The position numbers and the translations under genes are program-made. Shown here piece after piece: positions 45,099 through 54,038 of a stretch of 64,000 nucleotides of DNA; positions within the stretch are counted from its first letter, which is position 1, and each line of letters opens with the position of its first letter. Origin of the DNA: Breoghania sp. L-A4 (GTDB taxonomy: Bacteria > Pseudomonadota > Alphaproteobacteria > Rhizobiales > Stappiaceae); assembly GCF_003432385.1 (NCBI RefSeq), contig NZ_CP031841.1:4644501-4708500 (forward strand). The letters are read 5' to 3'. The notes beneath the pieces were generated by a model that had not been told where the DNA came from, searched no databases, and saw nothing but the letters and a program-made list of their open reading frames with translations.

Positions 45099-48039
45099 CA
45101 CCGTTCTCCCGCTGCTGCAATTCCTGAAACACGGCAACCGCCGGCCCGATCAGCTCCATATCAGGCTCGATGTCGAGCTCCTGTGACAATTCCAGATATC
45201 GTTGAAGGTGCATCGCCATCCACTGGATAAACGCCTGTGGCGCATCAAGGAACAGCGGCATGAGAAGCCCGATTGCCTCCGCAATCGCCTCACGTGCGCC
45301 CACGATATCCGATGAAGCCCGGCGTACGTCTGAAAGCATACAGAGATTGACAGACAAATCCGGCGTGAACGCGTCCGGGCGCGCCGCCGCAAGCTCGCGG
45401 AAAAGACCGGCCGCCTCCTGCGCCGCATCAAGCGCGGCCTCGCGACGGCCCAGATCCGAGAGGAAACCGGCGAGGTTGCTGAGCGATGCCGCCAGAGCAG
45501 GCGTGAATGCGTCCGGGCGTGCCGCGGCAAGATCACGGCGAAGACCGACCGCCTCCTCCGCCGCGGCCAGCGCGGCCTCCCGACGCCCGAGAGCCAAGAG
45601 GAAACTGGCGAGGTTGTTGAGCGACATCGCCAGATCAGGCGTGAACGCGTCCGGGCGCGCCGCCGCAAGATCACGGTAAAGACCGGCCGCCTCCTCCGCC
45701 GCACCAAGCGCATCCTCCCGACGCCCGAGATCCGAAAGCTGATTGGCAAGGTTGTTGAGCGATGCCGCCAGATTGGGCGTGAACGCGTCCGGGCGCGCCG
45801 CGGCAAGATCACGGCGAAGACCGACCGCCTCCTCCGCCGCATCAAGCGCGGCCTCCCGACGCCCGAGAGCCGATAGGAAACTGGCAACGTTGTTGAGCGA
45901 TGCCGCCAGATTAGGCGTGAACGCGTCCGGGCGCGCCGCGGCAAGAACACGGCGGAGACCCACCGCCTCCTCCGCCGCATCCAGCGCCGCCTCCCGACGC
46001 CCGAGAGCCGAGAGCTGATTGGCAAGGGTGTTGAGCGATGCCGCCAGATTAGGCGTGAACGCGTCCGGGCGCGCCGCGGCAAGGTCACGGTAAAGACCGG
46101 CCGCCTCCTCCGCCGCACCAAGCGCATCCTCCCGACGCCCGAGAGCCGAGAGGAAACTGGCAAGGTTGTTGAGCGACATCGCCAGATCAGGCGTGAACGC
46201 GTCCGGGCGCGCCGCGGCAAGGTCACGGTAAAGACCGGCCGCCTCCTCCGCCGCATCCAGCGCATCCTCCCGACGCCCGAGAGCCGAGAGGACACCGGCG
46301 AGGTTGTTGAGCGCCCCCGCCAGAGCAGGCGTGAACGCGTCCGGGCGCGCCGCGGCAAGTTCGCGGTAGAGACCGGCCGCCTCCTGCGCCGCACCAAGCG
46401 CATCCTCCCGACGCCCGAGATCCGAGAGGCGAAAGGCAAGGTTGTTGAGCCACATTGCGGCTCTGGCGGCATCTCCAGGATTGTGACTGTTCCGGAACGC
46501 CTGCCGGAAAGCCTGCGCAAGGTTCGACGTCAGGTCCAGGGCCGCCTCGCGCAGGATCGTGGTCCGCTCCGGCAAGGCGAAGGCCAGTGGCTCCAACGCT
46601 TCCGGATTGCCGGTCTGGCCCGCCACGTGGGCCAGCATGTCCATCAGACGCCTGGCGGTTGCCTTTTCCTCGTCCGTCGCGCTCTGGTCCTCCAGCGCAT
46701 AGGCATAGTCCTGCAGCAGGCGCATCAACACCTCGGCCGCCCGGTATGCGCCGACGGCGTAGGCGCGGGCGACGACGTCCGCCGCGCCTGCTTCGATTGC
46801 CGGCGCGCCGCTCAGGGCTTCGACGATCACCCCTTCGCCGATCAGATCCGGCTGGATGGATCCAAGCCGTCCCACAGACCCGCCTCCCTCGCCGGACTGA
46901 AGCGGCGGCAGCTCCTGCTGCATCAACGGCCCTAGGGACCCCGCATCGCCTGAAAGCCCGGCCGCCGCCAGTTCATCCGCCAGGGCTGCGTTCAGCCCCT
47001 TGAGTTCAAGCCCGCCTGCGAGCCCGTTGAACGCCGTGAGATGGACAATCGCCGCAGCCTGGCCTTCACCGGCAAGCCTTTTCAGGCGCGCCAACTCGCG
47101 TCTGGCCAGATGCCGCGCCATTTCAAGCCGCCGCAAAGCAAGCGCCTCCGACGGTCCCTTCTCGCGCGCGATCACCCCGGCCATGACCAGCGCCAGCGGA
47201 TTGGCGAATTGCGCCTCGGCAAGCCGGCCATCGAAATGCCTATCCGCACCGACCTCCGGCACACTGCCTTCGTTCACAGCCTCATCATGCAAGGCTCGAG
47301 CGGCCCCGAATGCCGCTGTCATGACCGCCCGGCGCCCCTCGAGATCCTCCAGACCCGGCAAGGCATGGGGGCGCAAGTCAGCGTCGTAAAAGAGAGTCAA
47401 TCGGGCGGCGGCCGAGTTGAGCGGTGGAGCCGTCAGTTCATGCCACCAGCCGAAACCCGGTGGGGCGTCTCGTTCCAGCAGCAGGATTCGAAGTTTGGTT
47501 TCAAGCTCCTGCGTGGCCAGCCGGTCGAGCCACCGGGCAAGATCGCCATGCACCTGCGCCGCGTAGTCGAGCACCAGGAGCGTGTTGCGATCCCAGGAAA
47601 GCGCGCGTGTCGCGCTGGCCTCCACCACCGGGCCCACGTCCGAGGGCGACAGAAAGCCGGCCGCCCAATCGCCGACATCCGTCTCGCCATCGACAGCCTC
47701 GCACAGCGCGATGGCAAGGCGGGTCTTGCCGGAGCCGGCGCGCCCGGTCACAGCATGAACGGAAATATCCGCGTCGCAGTCGAGCCACACCCGAAGCCCG
47801 TCGAGGATGTCAGTGCGGCCGATCAGGGGAATCGTGCTGAGGGCCGGATTGAGGATGTCGAGTTCGCGCCGGCGGTGGTGTGCCTGCTGAATCCGGCGCG
47901 CTGCCGGCGGGCGGATCTGCATGCGCTGCAGCGGCAGGACAATTCCGCTGTCGCCAAATATGAGCCGCACCGCATTGCCGCTGCCGGTGACAACCACGCT
48001 TTGGGTAATATCGCGAGCATCAACGGAACGATCTGTCAT
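45082..48039 (-). CDS. P-loop NTPase (STAND-like) with eight near-identical TPR repeats
   Basis: The 985-residue product begins with the motif TDRSVDARDITQSVVVTGSG (1-25). A P-loop NTPase follows (about 70-330; Walker A GRAGSGKT at 99-106; Walker B LLVLDYA at 154-160), then a helical region (330-525). Eight 46-residue tetratricopeptide repeats occupy 530-897, each with LGRREDAL or LGRREAAL and LAAARPDAFTP, before a degenerate repeat and acidic tail. This is the sensor-switch-scaffold design of STAND-type signalling and defence ATPases, with TPRs as ligand sensors. The repeat DNA (45349-46452) has an exact 138-bp period, implying recent duplication. Its own promoter lies in the 200-bp gap before the divergent hemolysin-III gene. 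Confidence 0.85.
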   Translation of the reverse strand: MTDRSVDARDITQSVVVTGSGNAVRLIFGDSGIVLPLQRMQIRPPAARRIQQAHHRRRELDILNPALSTIPLIGRTDILDGLRVWLDCDADISVHAVTGRAGSGKTRLAIALCEAVDGETDVGDWAAGFLSPSDVGPVVEASATRALSWDRNTLLVLDYAAQVHGDLARWLDRLATQELETKLRILLLERDAPPGFGWWHELTAPPLNSAAARLTLFYDADLRPHALPGLEDLEGRRAVMTAAFGAARALHDEAVNEGSVPEVGADRHFDGRLAEAQFANPLALVMAGVIAREKGPSEALALRRLEMARHLARRELARLKRLAGEGQAAAIVHLTAFNGLAGGLELKGLNAALADELAAAGLSGDAGSLGPLMQQELPPLQSGEGGGSVGRLGSIQPDLIGEGVIVEALSGAPAIEAGAADVVARAYAVGAYRAAEVLMRLLQDYAYALEDQSATDEEKATARRLMDMLAHVAGQTGNPEALEPLAFALPERTTILREAALDLTSNLAQAFRQAFRNSHNPGDAARAAMWLNNLAFRLSDLGRREDALGAAQEAAGLYRELAAARPDAFTPALAGALNNLAGVLSALGRREDALDAAEEAAGLYRDLAAARPDAFTPDLAMSLNNLASFLSALGRREDALGAAEEAAGLYRDLAAARPDAFTPNLAASLNTLANQLSALGRREAALDAAEEAVGLRRVLAAARPDAFTPNLAASLNNVASFLSALGRREAALDAAEEAVGLRRDLAAARPDAFTPNLAASLNNLANQLSDLGRREDALGAAEEAAGLYRDLAAARPDAFTPDLAMSLNNLASFLLALGRREAALAAAEEAVGLRRDLAAARPDAFTPALAASLSNLAGFLSDLGRREAALDAAQEAAGLFRELAAARPDAFTPDLSVNLCMLSDVRRASSDIVGAREAIAEAIGLLMPLFLDAPQAFIQWMAMHLQRYLELSQELDIEPDMELIGPAVAVFQELQQRENGDDDER
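45349..46452 (-). repeat. Eight tandem 138-bp repeats within the NTPase-TPR gene
   Basis: GCGTCCGGG recurs every 138 bases (45371, 45509, 45647, 45785, 45923, 46061, 46199, 46337). Units are nearly identical at DNA level, so copy number may vary between strains and the region may be misassembled from short reads. Confidence 0.95.
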
Positions 48040-48265
48040 CGAAGAGACCTGAAAAAGCGAAAATCAAATAAGCCCCCTCAGCCTAGCCGAACACCCTCCC
48101 GAAACAAAGCCGGCCGGCCAAGCGGATGCCCCGAGGCCTCGGCCAGGCGGAGACGCGCACAATAGTTGGCTCCTCGCGCGCCGTTTACCAAACTGTTGCC
48201 ATTCTCGCGTAGTCTGTGGGAGCCTTGGATGCGTCGTTCGCGGCGCGATTTTGGAGGTCGCCCGC

Positions 48266-48934
48266 GTGACGCATGCCTGGTCGCATATCGTTTCCTGGAA
48301 CGAGGACCGTGTCGAGAAGATCGCCGACGCGGTGGTGCACGTCATCGGTCTGGCGCTGGCGCTGGCCGGCACGGGCGCGCTGCTGGTCTATGCCTTCGGC
48401 GTCGCCGACGCGGCGCTCTATGCGGCCGTCGTCATCTACCTCGCCGGGCTGATCGCCTCGCTGGCCGCCTCCTCGCTCTACAACATCTGGCCGAATTCGC
48501 AGGTGAAATGGCTGCTGCGGCGGCTCGACCACTCGGCCATCTTCCTGCTGATCGCGGGAACCTACACGCCCTTCATCGCGCAGATGCCGGCGAACGCCAC
48601 GTCGACGGCCCTGTTCATCGGCGTCTGGGCGGTGGCCGCCATCGGCATCGTGCTGAAACTCGCGTTTCCCGGCCGCTTCGACCGGCTCGCCGTGGGCGCC
48701 TATCTGGCGCTGGGCTGGTGCGGCGTGCTGGTGTTTCCCGCCATCCAGGACGCCATCCCCTCGACGACCCTGTGGCTGATCGCCGCCGGCGGCATCACCT
48801 ATTCCGCCGGCGTCGTCTTCTACGCCTGGGAAGGCTTGCGCTTCAACAAGGCGATCTGGCACGGCTTCGTGCTGGCCGGGACCGCGCTGCATTACGGCGC
48901 GGTGATCGACAGCCTCAGCGTGCTGACGGTGTGA
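48266..48934 (+). CDS. Hemolysin III family (PAQR/TrhA) membrane protein
   Basis: The 222-residue product has seven membrane helices. Conserved metal-site residues of the PAQR fold are present: Ser-Tyr in ASSLYNIWP, the motif LLRRLDHSAIFLLIAGTYTP with Asp and His, and a C-terminal WHGFVLAGTALHY with two His. The role in most bacteria is unknown; membrane-lipid homeostasis (TrhA) has been proposed. GTG 48266 has GGAGG 8 bases upstream. Confidence 0.93.
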   Translation: MTHAWSHIVSWNEDRVEKIADAVVHVIGLALALAGTGALLVYAFGVADAALYAAVVIYLAGLIASLAASSLYNIWPNSQVKWLLRRLDHSAIFLLIAGTYTPFIAQMPANATSTALFIGVWAVAAIGIVLKLAFPGRFDRLAVGAYLALGWCGVLVFPAIQDAIPSTTLWLIAAGGITYSAGVVFYAWEGLRFNKAIWHGFVLAGTALHYGAVIDSLSVLTV

Positions 48935-48965
48935 TGCGGCGATACGACCGCGCCGAGACGCCGGA

Positions 48966-49625
48966 TCAGTCGCGCTCGGGCGCGCCCAGCGGGAACAGCC
49001 CGCGATAGGGCCGCGCCTCGTCGACGGCGCGCGCCATCGACGGCCGCACCAGAAGACGCGCCCGGTATGCTCGCACATTGTCGAAACGCGGATCGATCTC
49101 ATGCACCCAGTCGGCATAGAACAGCGACGGCGCCGCCGCGCAGTCGGCCATGGAAAAATCCTCGCCCGCCGCCCAGGTCCGGGTGGCCATCACCCCGTCC
49201 AGCCACGCGTAGGCCGCATCCAGCATCGCCCTCGCCTCGACCACGCCGACGGGGTCGCGATCGGCTTCGTCGCGGATACGGTCGAACACGATCCGCTGCA
49301 TCGGCGTCATGATGTAGTTGTCGAAGACGCGGTCCATCATCCGAACGGTCAGGGCCGCATCCGCGTCCTCGGGAATCAGCCGCACCGGACCGGGATAATG
49401 CAATCCGAGATGCTCGATGATAATGCTGGACTCAAGCACGGTGCGGCCGCCGTCGACCAGCACGGGAAATTTTTTCAACGGCCAGAGCGCCGTGAGTTCC
49501 TCAAAGGCATCGGGATCGTCGGGTCCGAAGGCACGATAGGTGAACGGCGTGTCGTTCTCGTACAGCGCGACCAGCACTTTCTGGCAATAGGACGAGAACG
49601 GGTGCGCGTAGAGCATTGGTTTCAT
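48966..49625 (-). CDS. Glutathione S-transferase family protein
   Basis: The 219-residue product has an N-terminal thioredoxin-like domain (LYAHPFSSYCQKVLVALYEN, with Ser/Cys near the active site, and VLESSIIIEHL binding the gamma-glutamyl part of glutathione) and an all-helical C-terminal domain with FSMADCAAAP. Substrate unknown. It is divergent from an HxlR regulator gene only 90 bases away, which may control it. Confidence 0.93.
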   Translation of the reverse strand: MKPMLYAHPFSSYCQKVLVALYENDTPFTYRAFGPDDPDAFEELTALWPLKKFPVLVDGGRTVLESSIIIEHLGLHYPGPVRLIPEDADAALTVRMMDRVFDNYIMTPMQRIVFDRIRDEADRDPVGVVEARAMLDAAYAWLDGVMATRTWAAGEDFSMADCAAAPSLFYADWVHEIDPRFDNVRAYRARLLVRPSMARAVDEARPYRGLFPLGAPERD

Positions 49626-49715
49626 CGGCGGCTCCTCCGAACCGATTGCATTTCACAAGCAGTTGAGGGATATCAAAACCGATCCTATATTGCAAGCGGA
49701 TTTGGAGAGCCACCG

Positions 49716-50228
49716 ATGCACCGAGAGCCGAAATCGGGTTGCCCGATCAACCTGACCCTGGAAATTCTGGGCGACCGCTGGAGCCTCATCGTGATCCGCG
49801 ACCTCATGTTCGGCAACCGGCGCCACTATCGCGAGCTGCTGACGCACTCCGAAGAAGGCATCGCCTCGAACGTGCTGGCGGACCGGCTCAAACGCCTGAG
49901 CATGGCGGGTCTCGTCTCTCGCCGCGACGATCCGACCCACAAGCAGAAGGGAATCTACAGTCTGACCGAACCGGCGATCCAGCTCGTGCCGCTGCTCGCG
50001 CAGATGGGCGCATGGGGCCGCCGCCACACACCGGTCTCAAAGGAGCTGTCCATCCGCGCAGAACTGCTGGAACGTGGTGGGCCGGAGATGTGGGAGGCCT
50101 TCATGGAGGAGCTGCGCGCCCAGCATCTCGGCCACCCGATGCCGGCGCGCTCGGTCTTCGCCGAACTCCGGGCCGCATTTGAGGCGGTTGCCGGACGACC
50201 CGATGAATCGAAGGACCCACGACCATGA
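49716..50228 (+). CDS. HxlR-family transcriptional regulator
   Basis: The 170-residue product has an HxlR winged helix: CPINLTLEILGDRWSLIVIR, then EEGIASNVLADRLKRLSMAG and the wing GIYSLTEPAIQLVPLL. A Cys in SGCPI near the N-terminus matches redox- or electrophile-sensing members. The gene lies divergent to a GST gene and overlaps the DUF72 start by four bases (ATGA). It probably senses an electrophile or quinone and regulates both. Confidence 0.93.
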   Translation: MHREPKSGCPINLTLEILGDRWSLIVIRDLMFGNRRHYRELLTHSEEGIASNVLADRLKRLSMAGLVSRRDDPTHKQKGIYSLTEPAIQLVPLLAQMGAWGRRHTPVSKELSIRAELLERGGPEMWEAFMEELRAQHLGHPMPARSVFAELRAAFEAVAGRPDESKDPRP

Positions 50229-51031
50229 CCACAGACAACACGGGCACCATCCGCGTCGGCATCGGCGGCTGGACCTACGCGCCGTGGCGCGGACCATTCT
50301 ATCCCGGCGATGTGACCCAGAAACGCGAGCTGGAATACGCCAGCCGCGCGCTGACCTCGATCGAGATCAACGGCACCTACTACGGCTCGCAGAAGCCGGA
50401 AACCTTCGCCAAGTGGCGCGACGAGACGCCGGACGATTTTGTCTTTGCGCTGAAAGCGCCGCGGTTCGCCACCAACCGGCGTGTGCTGGCCGAGGCCGGC
50501 GAGAGCATCGAGCGGTTCTTCGCAAGCGGCGTGATGGAACTCAGGCACAAGCTCGGGCCGGTCAACTGGCAGTTCATGGCGACCAAGAAATTCGACGCGG
50601 ACGATTTCGAACGGTTCCTGAGGCTGCTGCCCAAGAGCCACGAGGGGCGGACCTTGCGCCACGCACTCGAGGTGCGCCACGAGAGCTTTTGCACGCCGGA
50701 CTTCGTGGCCCTCGCCCGTGATCACGGCGCGGCGGTGGTGGTGGCGGGGGATACCGCCTTCCCGCAGATCGCCGATATCACCGCGCCCTTCGTCTACGCC
50801 CGCCTCATGGGCACGCGCGAAGGCGAGGATCTGGGCTATCCGGCGAAGGAGCTCGACGCCTGGGCGGCCCGCGCGCGCACCTGGGCCGCGGGCGGCATCC
50901 CTGAGGATCTGAAGACCTGCGGCGCCTCGCCGACGAAAGCGGAACGGCGCGACGTCTTCGCCTACGTCATCAGCGGCCACAAGGTGGCCAATCCGGCCGC
51001 CGCCATGGCCCTGATCGAGCGCCTCGGCTGA
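50225..51031 (+). CDS. DUF72 domain protein (YecE family)
   Basis: The 268-residue product has a TIM-barrel-like DUF72 domain: IRVGIGGWTYAPWRGPFYP, SIEINGTYYGSQKPETFAKW, ALEVRHESF and AYVISGHKVANPAAAM. Function is unknown. Coupled to the HxlR gene through a four-base overlap. Confidence 0.93.
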   Translation: MTTDNTGTIRVGIGGWTYAPWRGPFYPGDVTQKRELEYASRALTSIEINGTYYGSQKPETFAKWRDETPDDFVFALKAPRFATNRRVLAEAGESIERFFASGVMELRHKLGPVNWQFMATKKFDADDFERFLRLLPKSHEGRTLRHALEVRHESFCTPDFVALARDHGAAVVVAGDTAFPQIADITAPFVYARLMGTREGEDLGYPAKELDAWAARARTWAAGGIPEDLKTCGASPTKAERRDVFAYVISGHKVANPAAAMALIERLG

Positions 51032-51058
51032 GGACCGGCACCGCTTGCCAACCGCCGC

Positions 51059-51487
51059 CTACATTGTGTGCGGGCGCGCGGTGATGCCGTTTGCCGCTTG
51101 CAGTTCACGGACGTATTTCACAATCGCCGCGATCTGTTCCACGGAGACATTCGGCTGCGGCGGCATGCTGCCGTAGGGCCAGTGGTGTTGACGCACCCCC
51201 AGTTGGGCGGCAACGAAGAATGCCTCGTCGGAATGATGGCCGGGATTGTAGATGTCGTGGAGGAACGGCGGCCCCTTGTCCGTACCGGTCGCGTTGACGC
51301 CGTGGCAGGCCGCGCAGACCGCGTCGAATTCCTTTTTTCCTTTCGCGGCCATCGGCGTCAGATCCGGCAGCGTGACGGCCACCTGACTCGAGGATCCGCC
51401 GCCTTTCGGAGCAAGGCTCTGCCAGAGCCAAATTCCCGCGCCACCGAGGATCGCGGCGATGACAATGTACTTCCATGCATTCGTCAT
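51059..51487 (-). CDS. Class I c-type cytochrome, membrane-anchored
   Basis: The 142-residue product has an uncleaved-looking N-terminal helix (YIVIAAILGGAGIWLW), a CxxCH haem site (FDAVCAACHG) and a candidate axial Met in GSMPPQPN. It is the last gene of the copper operon and may pass electrons from the multicopper oxidase to the respiratory chain; this is inferred from context. Confidence 0.92.
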   Translation of the reverse strand: MTNAWKYIVIAAILGGAGIWLWQSLAPKGGGSSSQVAVTLPDLTPMAAKGKKEFDAVCAACHGVNATGTDKGPPFLHDIYNPGHHSDEAFFVAAQLGVRQHHWPYGSMPPQPNVSVEQIAAIVKYVRELQAANGITARPHTM

Positions 51488-51497
51488 GACGTCTGTC

Positions 51498-51605
51498 TCA
51501 GCTCCATGTCTGTCCCGGTTGATCGGTGCGGTGAACCGGTCCGTGATGGCAGGACATGGGGCCGCCCTTCAAGAAGAAGCGGCCCGGAATGCCGGAGCGG
51601 GCCAC
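51498..51605 (-). CDS. Possible 35-residue Cys/His peptide in the copper operon
   Basis: GTG 51605 opens a 35-codon frame ending 10 bases before the cytochrome start. The peptide contains GGPMSCHHGPVHRTDQPG, a Met/Cys/His-rich stretch suited to Cu(I). GGAGCGGGG lies about 12 bases upstream. It is too short for statistical support; the evidence is position, spacing and composition. Confidence 0.35.
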   Translation of the reverse strand: MARSGIPGRFFLKGGPMSCHHGPVHRTDQPGQTWS

Positions 51606-51638
51606 GTAACCGAAGTGCCCCGCTCCACCGCCACGGAC

Positions 51639-51923
51639 TTATTTCAGCGCGACGATCGTCAGCTTGCCGTTCACGCGATCGGCCACGAATTCGATCTCCG
51701 CGCCTTCCCGCATCTTCGCCAGGATCGCGTCGTCACCGGCGCGGAAGACCATGGTCATCGCCGGCATCTCGAGATTCTTCAGTTCCTCGTGGATGACGGT
51801 GATCTTGCCCGCCTTGGCATCCACCTTTTTCACCACGCCCTTGGTGAACTCGTTGGCGAATCCGCTGCCGAGCGAGCCCATCACGAGGGCGGCGGCAAGC
51901 GCCAGATTGATCAGAGGTTTCAT
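51639..51923 (-). CDS. CusF-like periplasmic copper-binding protein
   Basis: The 94-residue product has a signal peptide (LALAAALVMGSLGSGFANE) and the OB-fold CusF pattern GVVKKVDAKAGKITVIHEEL, NLEMPAMTMVFRA. His, Met and Met residues match the Cu(I)/Ag(I) ligand set. It is a likely copper chaperone of the operon. Confidence 0.92.
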   Translation of the reverse strand: MKPLINLALAAALVMGSLGSGFANEFTKGVVKKVDAKAGKITVIHEELKNLEMPAMTMVFRAGDDAILAKMREGAEIEFVADRVNGKLTIVALK

Positions 51924-51967
51924 CGCGCTATTCCTTTGAGCTTAATGACAAAGGCCCCGAACTCTCG

Positions 51968-52047
51968 TTCGTCATGCTCGGGCTTGTCCCGAGCATCCAT
52001 AAGCCATTGAAAAGAATGGATCCTCGGCACAAGGCCGAGGATGACGA
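51968..52047. repeat. Dispersed repeat, CATGCTCGGGCTTGTCCCGAG type
   Basis: TCATGCTCGGGCTTGTCCCG, AGCATCCATAAGCC and CCTCGGCACAAGGCCGAGG form nested palindromes. Relatives are at 58797-58872 and 60421-60500. This copy separates the CusF-like gene from the cupredoxin gene inside the copper operon. Confidence 0.65.
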
Positions 52048-52099
52048 AGAGTGCGGAGGTGGTTTGTCAGCAGTCTGTTTCATTGTCCGATTGCGATCT

Positions 52100-52618
52100 T
52101 CAGTTGGTGGCCAGCGTGTCGATGACCGACAGATCACCGCGCATGCCGGACTCGTAGTGACCTGGGATGAGGCAGGCGAACTCGAAGCCACCGTCGTTGG
52201 TAAAGGTCCAGATGATCTCCCCCGTCGCGCCCGGCACGAGCCGTGCCGCATTGGGGTCGTCATGTTCCATCTCCGGGAACTTCGCCATCATTGCCTTGTG
52301 CTCGGCGTTGGCGGCCATGTGGTCGAGAACGAACTCGTGTTCGAGCTCGCCGTTGTTGACGAGGCTGAAGCGGACGGTCTCCCCGCGTTTCACATCGACG
52401 CGGTCCGGCCTGAAGATCATTCTTCCATCGTCGGTTTCCAGCATCTCCACCTCGACGGTGCGCGACACATCGGCGGCCATCCCCGGCTTGCCGATCGCCA
52501 TATGCTGGCCGGCCGCCGCCTTGTCATCATGGCCGTGACCGCCGGTGTGCGAGCCGGCAGCGAGCGCCGTCGTGACGGAGAGAAGCGCGATCGCGGCGCC
52601 AGTAAGTAGGGTCTTCAT
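52100..52618 (-). CDS. Cupredoxin-domain copper-resistance protein (CopI-like)
   Basis: The 172-residue product has a signal peptide (TLLTGAAIALLSVTTALAA), a His-rich segment (SHTGGHGHDD) and a plastocyanin-like domain with ligand sequence FACLIPGHYESGM (Cys, His, Met) and an upstream His in LEHEFVLDH. Periplasmic copper-tolerance protein. Start chosen at the signal peptide. Confidence 0.9.
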   Translation of the reverse strand: MKTLLTGAAIALLSVTTALAAGSHTGGHGHDDKAAAGQHMAIGKPGMAADVSRTVEVEMLETDDGRMIFRPDRVDVKRGETVRFSLVNNGELEHEFVLDHMAANAEHKAMMAKFPEMEHDDPNAARLVPGATGEIIWTFTNDGGFEFACLIPGHYESGMRGDLSVIDTLATN

Positions 52619-52665
52619 GAGTATTCCTTCAGATGAATATGGTCGCAGGTATTGGTTTCGGGTGT

Positions 52666-54024
52666 TCAGCTCTTGCCGGCGGACTTCGCCGGCAAGGGCG
52701 AGATTCTTGTTTCGGCGTTTGCCGCCTTGGCGACATCGGGAAGCTCGCCCGTCCACTCGTAGGCTTGGGTGCCGGGCGGATTGTCAAACCAGCCCGGGTC
52801 CGAATAGTCGTTCGCCGCGATCCCCTCGCGAACCTTCACGACCGAGAACATGCCGCCCATCTCGATCGGGCCGTGCGGGCCCCAGCCGGTCATCATCGGC
52901 ACGGTGTTGTCGGGAAGCTCCATTTCCATCTCTCCCATGTCCGCCATGCCGGCGGTTCCCATCGGCATGTACTCGGGCTGCAGCTTGCGGATCTTCCCGG
53001 CGATGGCGCTCTTGTCGACACCGATGAAGGTGGGCACGTCGTGGCCCATGGCGTTCATTGTGTGATGCGACTTGTGGCAGTGGATCGCCCAGTCGCCCAC
53101 GTGAACGGCGTCGAACTCGTAGGCCCGCATCGCCCCGACCGGAATGTCGATCGAAACCTCCGGCCAGCGTGCCTCCGGCCGTACCCAGCCTCCGTCCGTG
53201 CCCGTGACCTCGAAGTCGTATCCGTGCATGTGCACGGGATGATTGGTCATGGTCAGGTTGCCGACCCGCACCCGCACGCGGTCGTTCCTGGAGACGACCA
53301 GCGGATCGATGTCGGGGAAGAGGCGGCTGTTCCAGCACCACAGGTTGAAGTCGGCCATCGTCATGATCTTCGGCACGTAGGAGCCGGGATCGATATCGAA
53401 GGCGTTGAGCAGGAAGACGAAGTCCCGGTCGACCCGCATGAACGCGGGATCCTTCGGATGGACGATGAACATGCCCATCATGCCCATCGCCATCTGCACC
53501 ATCTCGTCGGAGTGCGGGTGGTACATGAACGTCCCGCTCTTCACGAGATCGAACTCGTAGACGAAGGTCTTGCCCGGCGGGATATGCGGCTGCGACAGGC
53601 CGCCGACACCGTCCATGCCGGAAGGCAGGATCATGCCGTGCCAGTGGACCGATGTGTGCTCGGGCAGCCTGTTGGTGACGAAGATGCGAACCCGGTCGCC
53701 TTCCACGGCTTCGATGGTCGGGCCGGTCGACTGCCCGTTGTAGCCCCAGAGATGGGCCGTCATGCCTTCGGCCAGTTCACGCTCGACCGGCTCGGCGACA
53801 AGGTGGAATTCCTTGACGCCGTTGTTCATCCGATGGGGCAGCGTCCAACCGTTCAAGGTCACGACCGGTTGATAGTCCGGACCCGTCGAGGGATGCAGTG
53901 GCGGCTGGGTTGCCGCGGTCTCCATCACCGCGGCGTCGGGCAAGCCCCTGTTCGAGGTCTTCGCCCACGCGGAAGTCGAAACCAGCGCGGCACCCGCGCC
54001 CAGAAGCTGACGTCTGCTGAACAT
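52666..54024 (-). CDS. Multicopper oxidase
   Basis: The 452-residue product has a Tat signal (SRRQLLGAGAALVSTSAWA). Copper motifs: HWHG and HPHSDE in the first domain, NHPVHMHGYDFEV and HCHKSHHTMNAMGH in the last, giving a type 1 and a trinuclear site. A Met-rich C-terminal segment (MADMGEMEMEL) resembles CueO-type copper-sensing inserts. It likely oxidises Cu(I) or organic substrates in the periplasm. Confidence 0.95.
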   Translation of the reverse strand: MFSRRQLLGAGAALVSTSAWAKTSNRGLPDAAVMETAATQPPLHPSTGPDYQPVVTLNGWTLPHRMNNGVKEFHLVAEPVERELAEGMTAHLWGYNGQSTGPTIEAVEGDRVRIFVTNRLPEHTSVHWHGMILPSGMDGVGGLSQPHIPPGKTFVYEFDLVKSGTFMYHPHSDEMVQMAMGMMGMFIVHPKDPAFMRVDRDFVFLLNAFDIDPGSYVPKIMTMADFNLWCWNSRLFPDIDPLVVSRNDRVRVRVGNLTMTNHPVHMHGYDFEVTGTDGGWVRPEARWPEVSIDIPVGAMRAYEFDAVHVGDWAIHCHKSHHTMNAMGHDVPTFIGVDKSAIAGKIRKLQPEYMPMGTAGMADMGEMEMELPDNTVPMMTGWGPHGPIEMGGMFSVVKVREGIAANDYSDPGWFDNPPGTQAYEWTGELPDVAKAANAETRISPLPAKSAGKS

Positions 54025-54038
54025 GATCGTCTCCTTTC

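Noticed and set aside
45349-46452. Regular array considered as CRISPR
   Set aside because: The period of 138 bp, coding continuity and lack of variable spacers show TPR coding repeats. No cas gene is in the window.
45150-46520. 456-codon Arg-rich frame and several plus-strand frames in the TPR region
   Set aside because: The 138-bp repeat has no stop in several frames, so long open frames arise automatically. Only the frame giving canonical TPRs is real.
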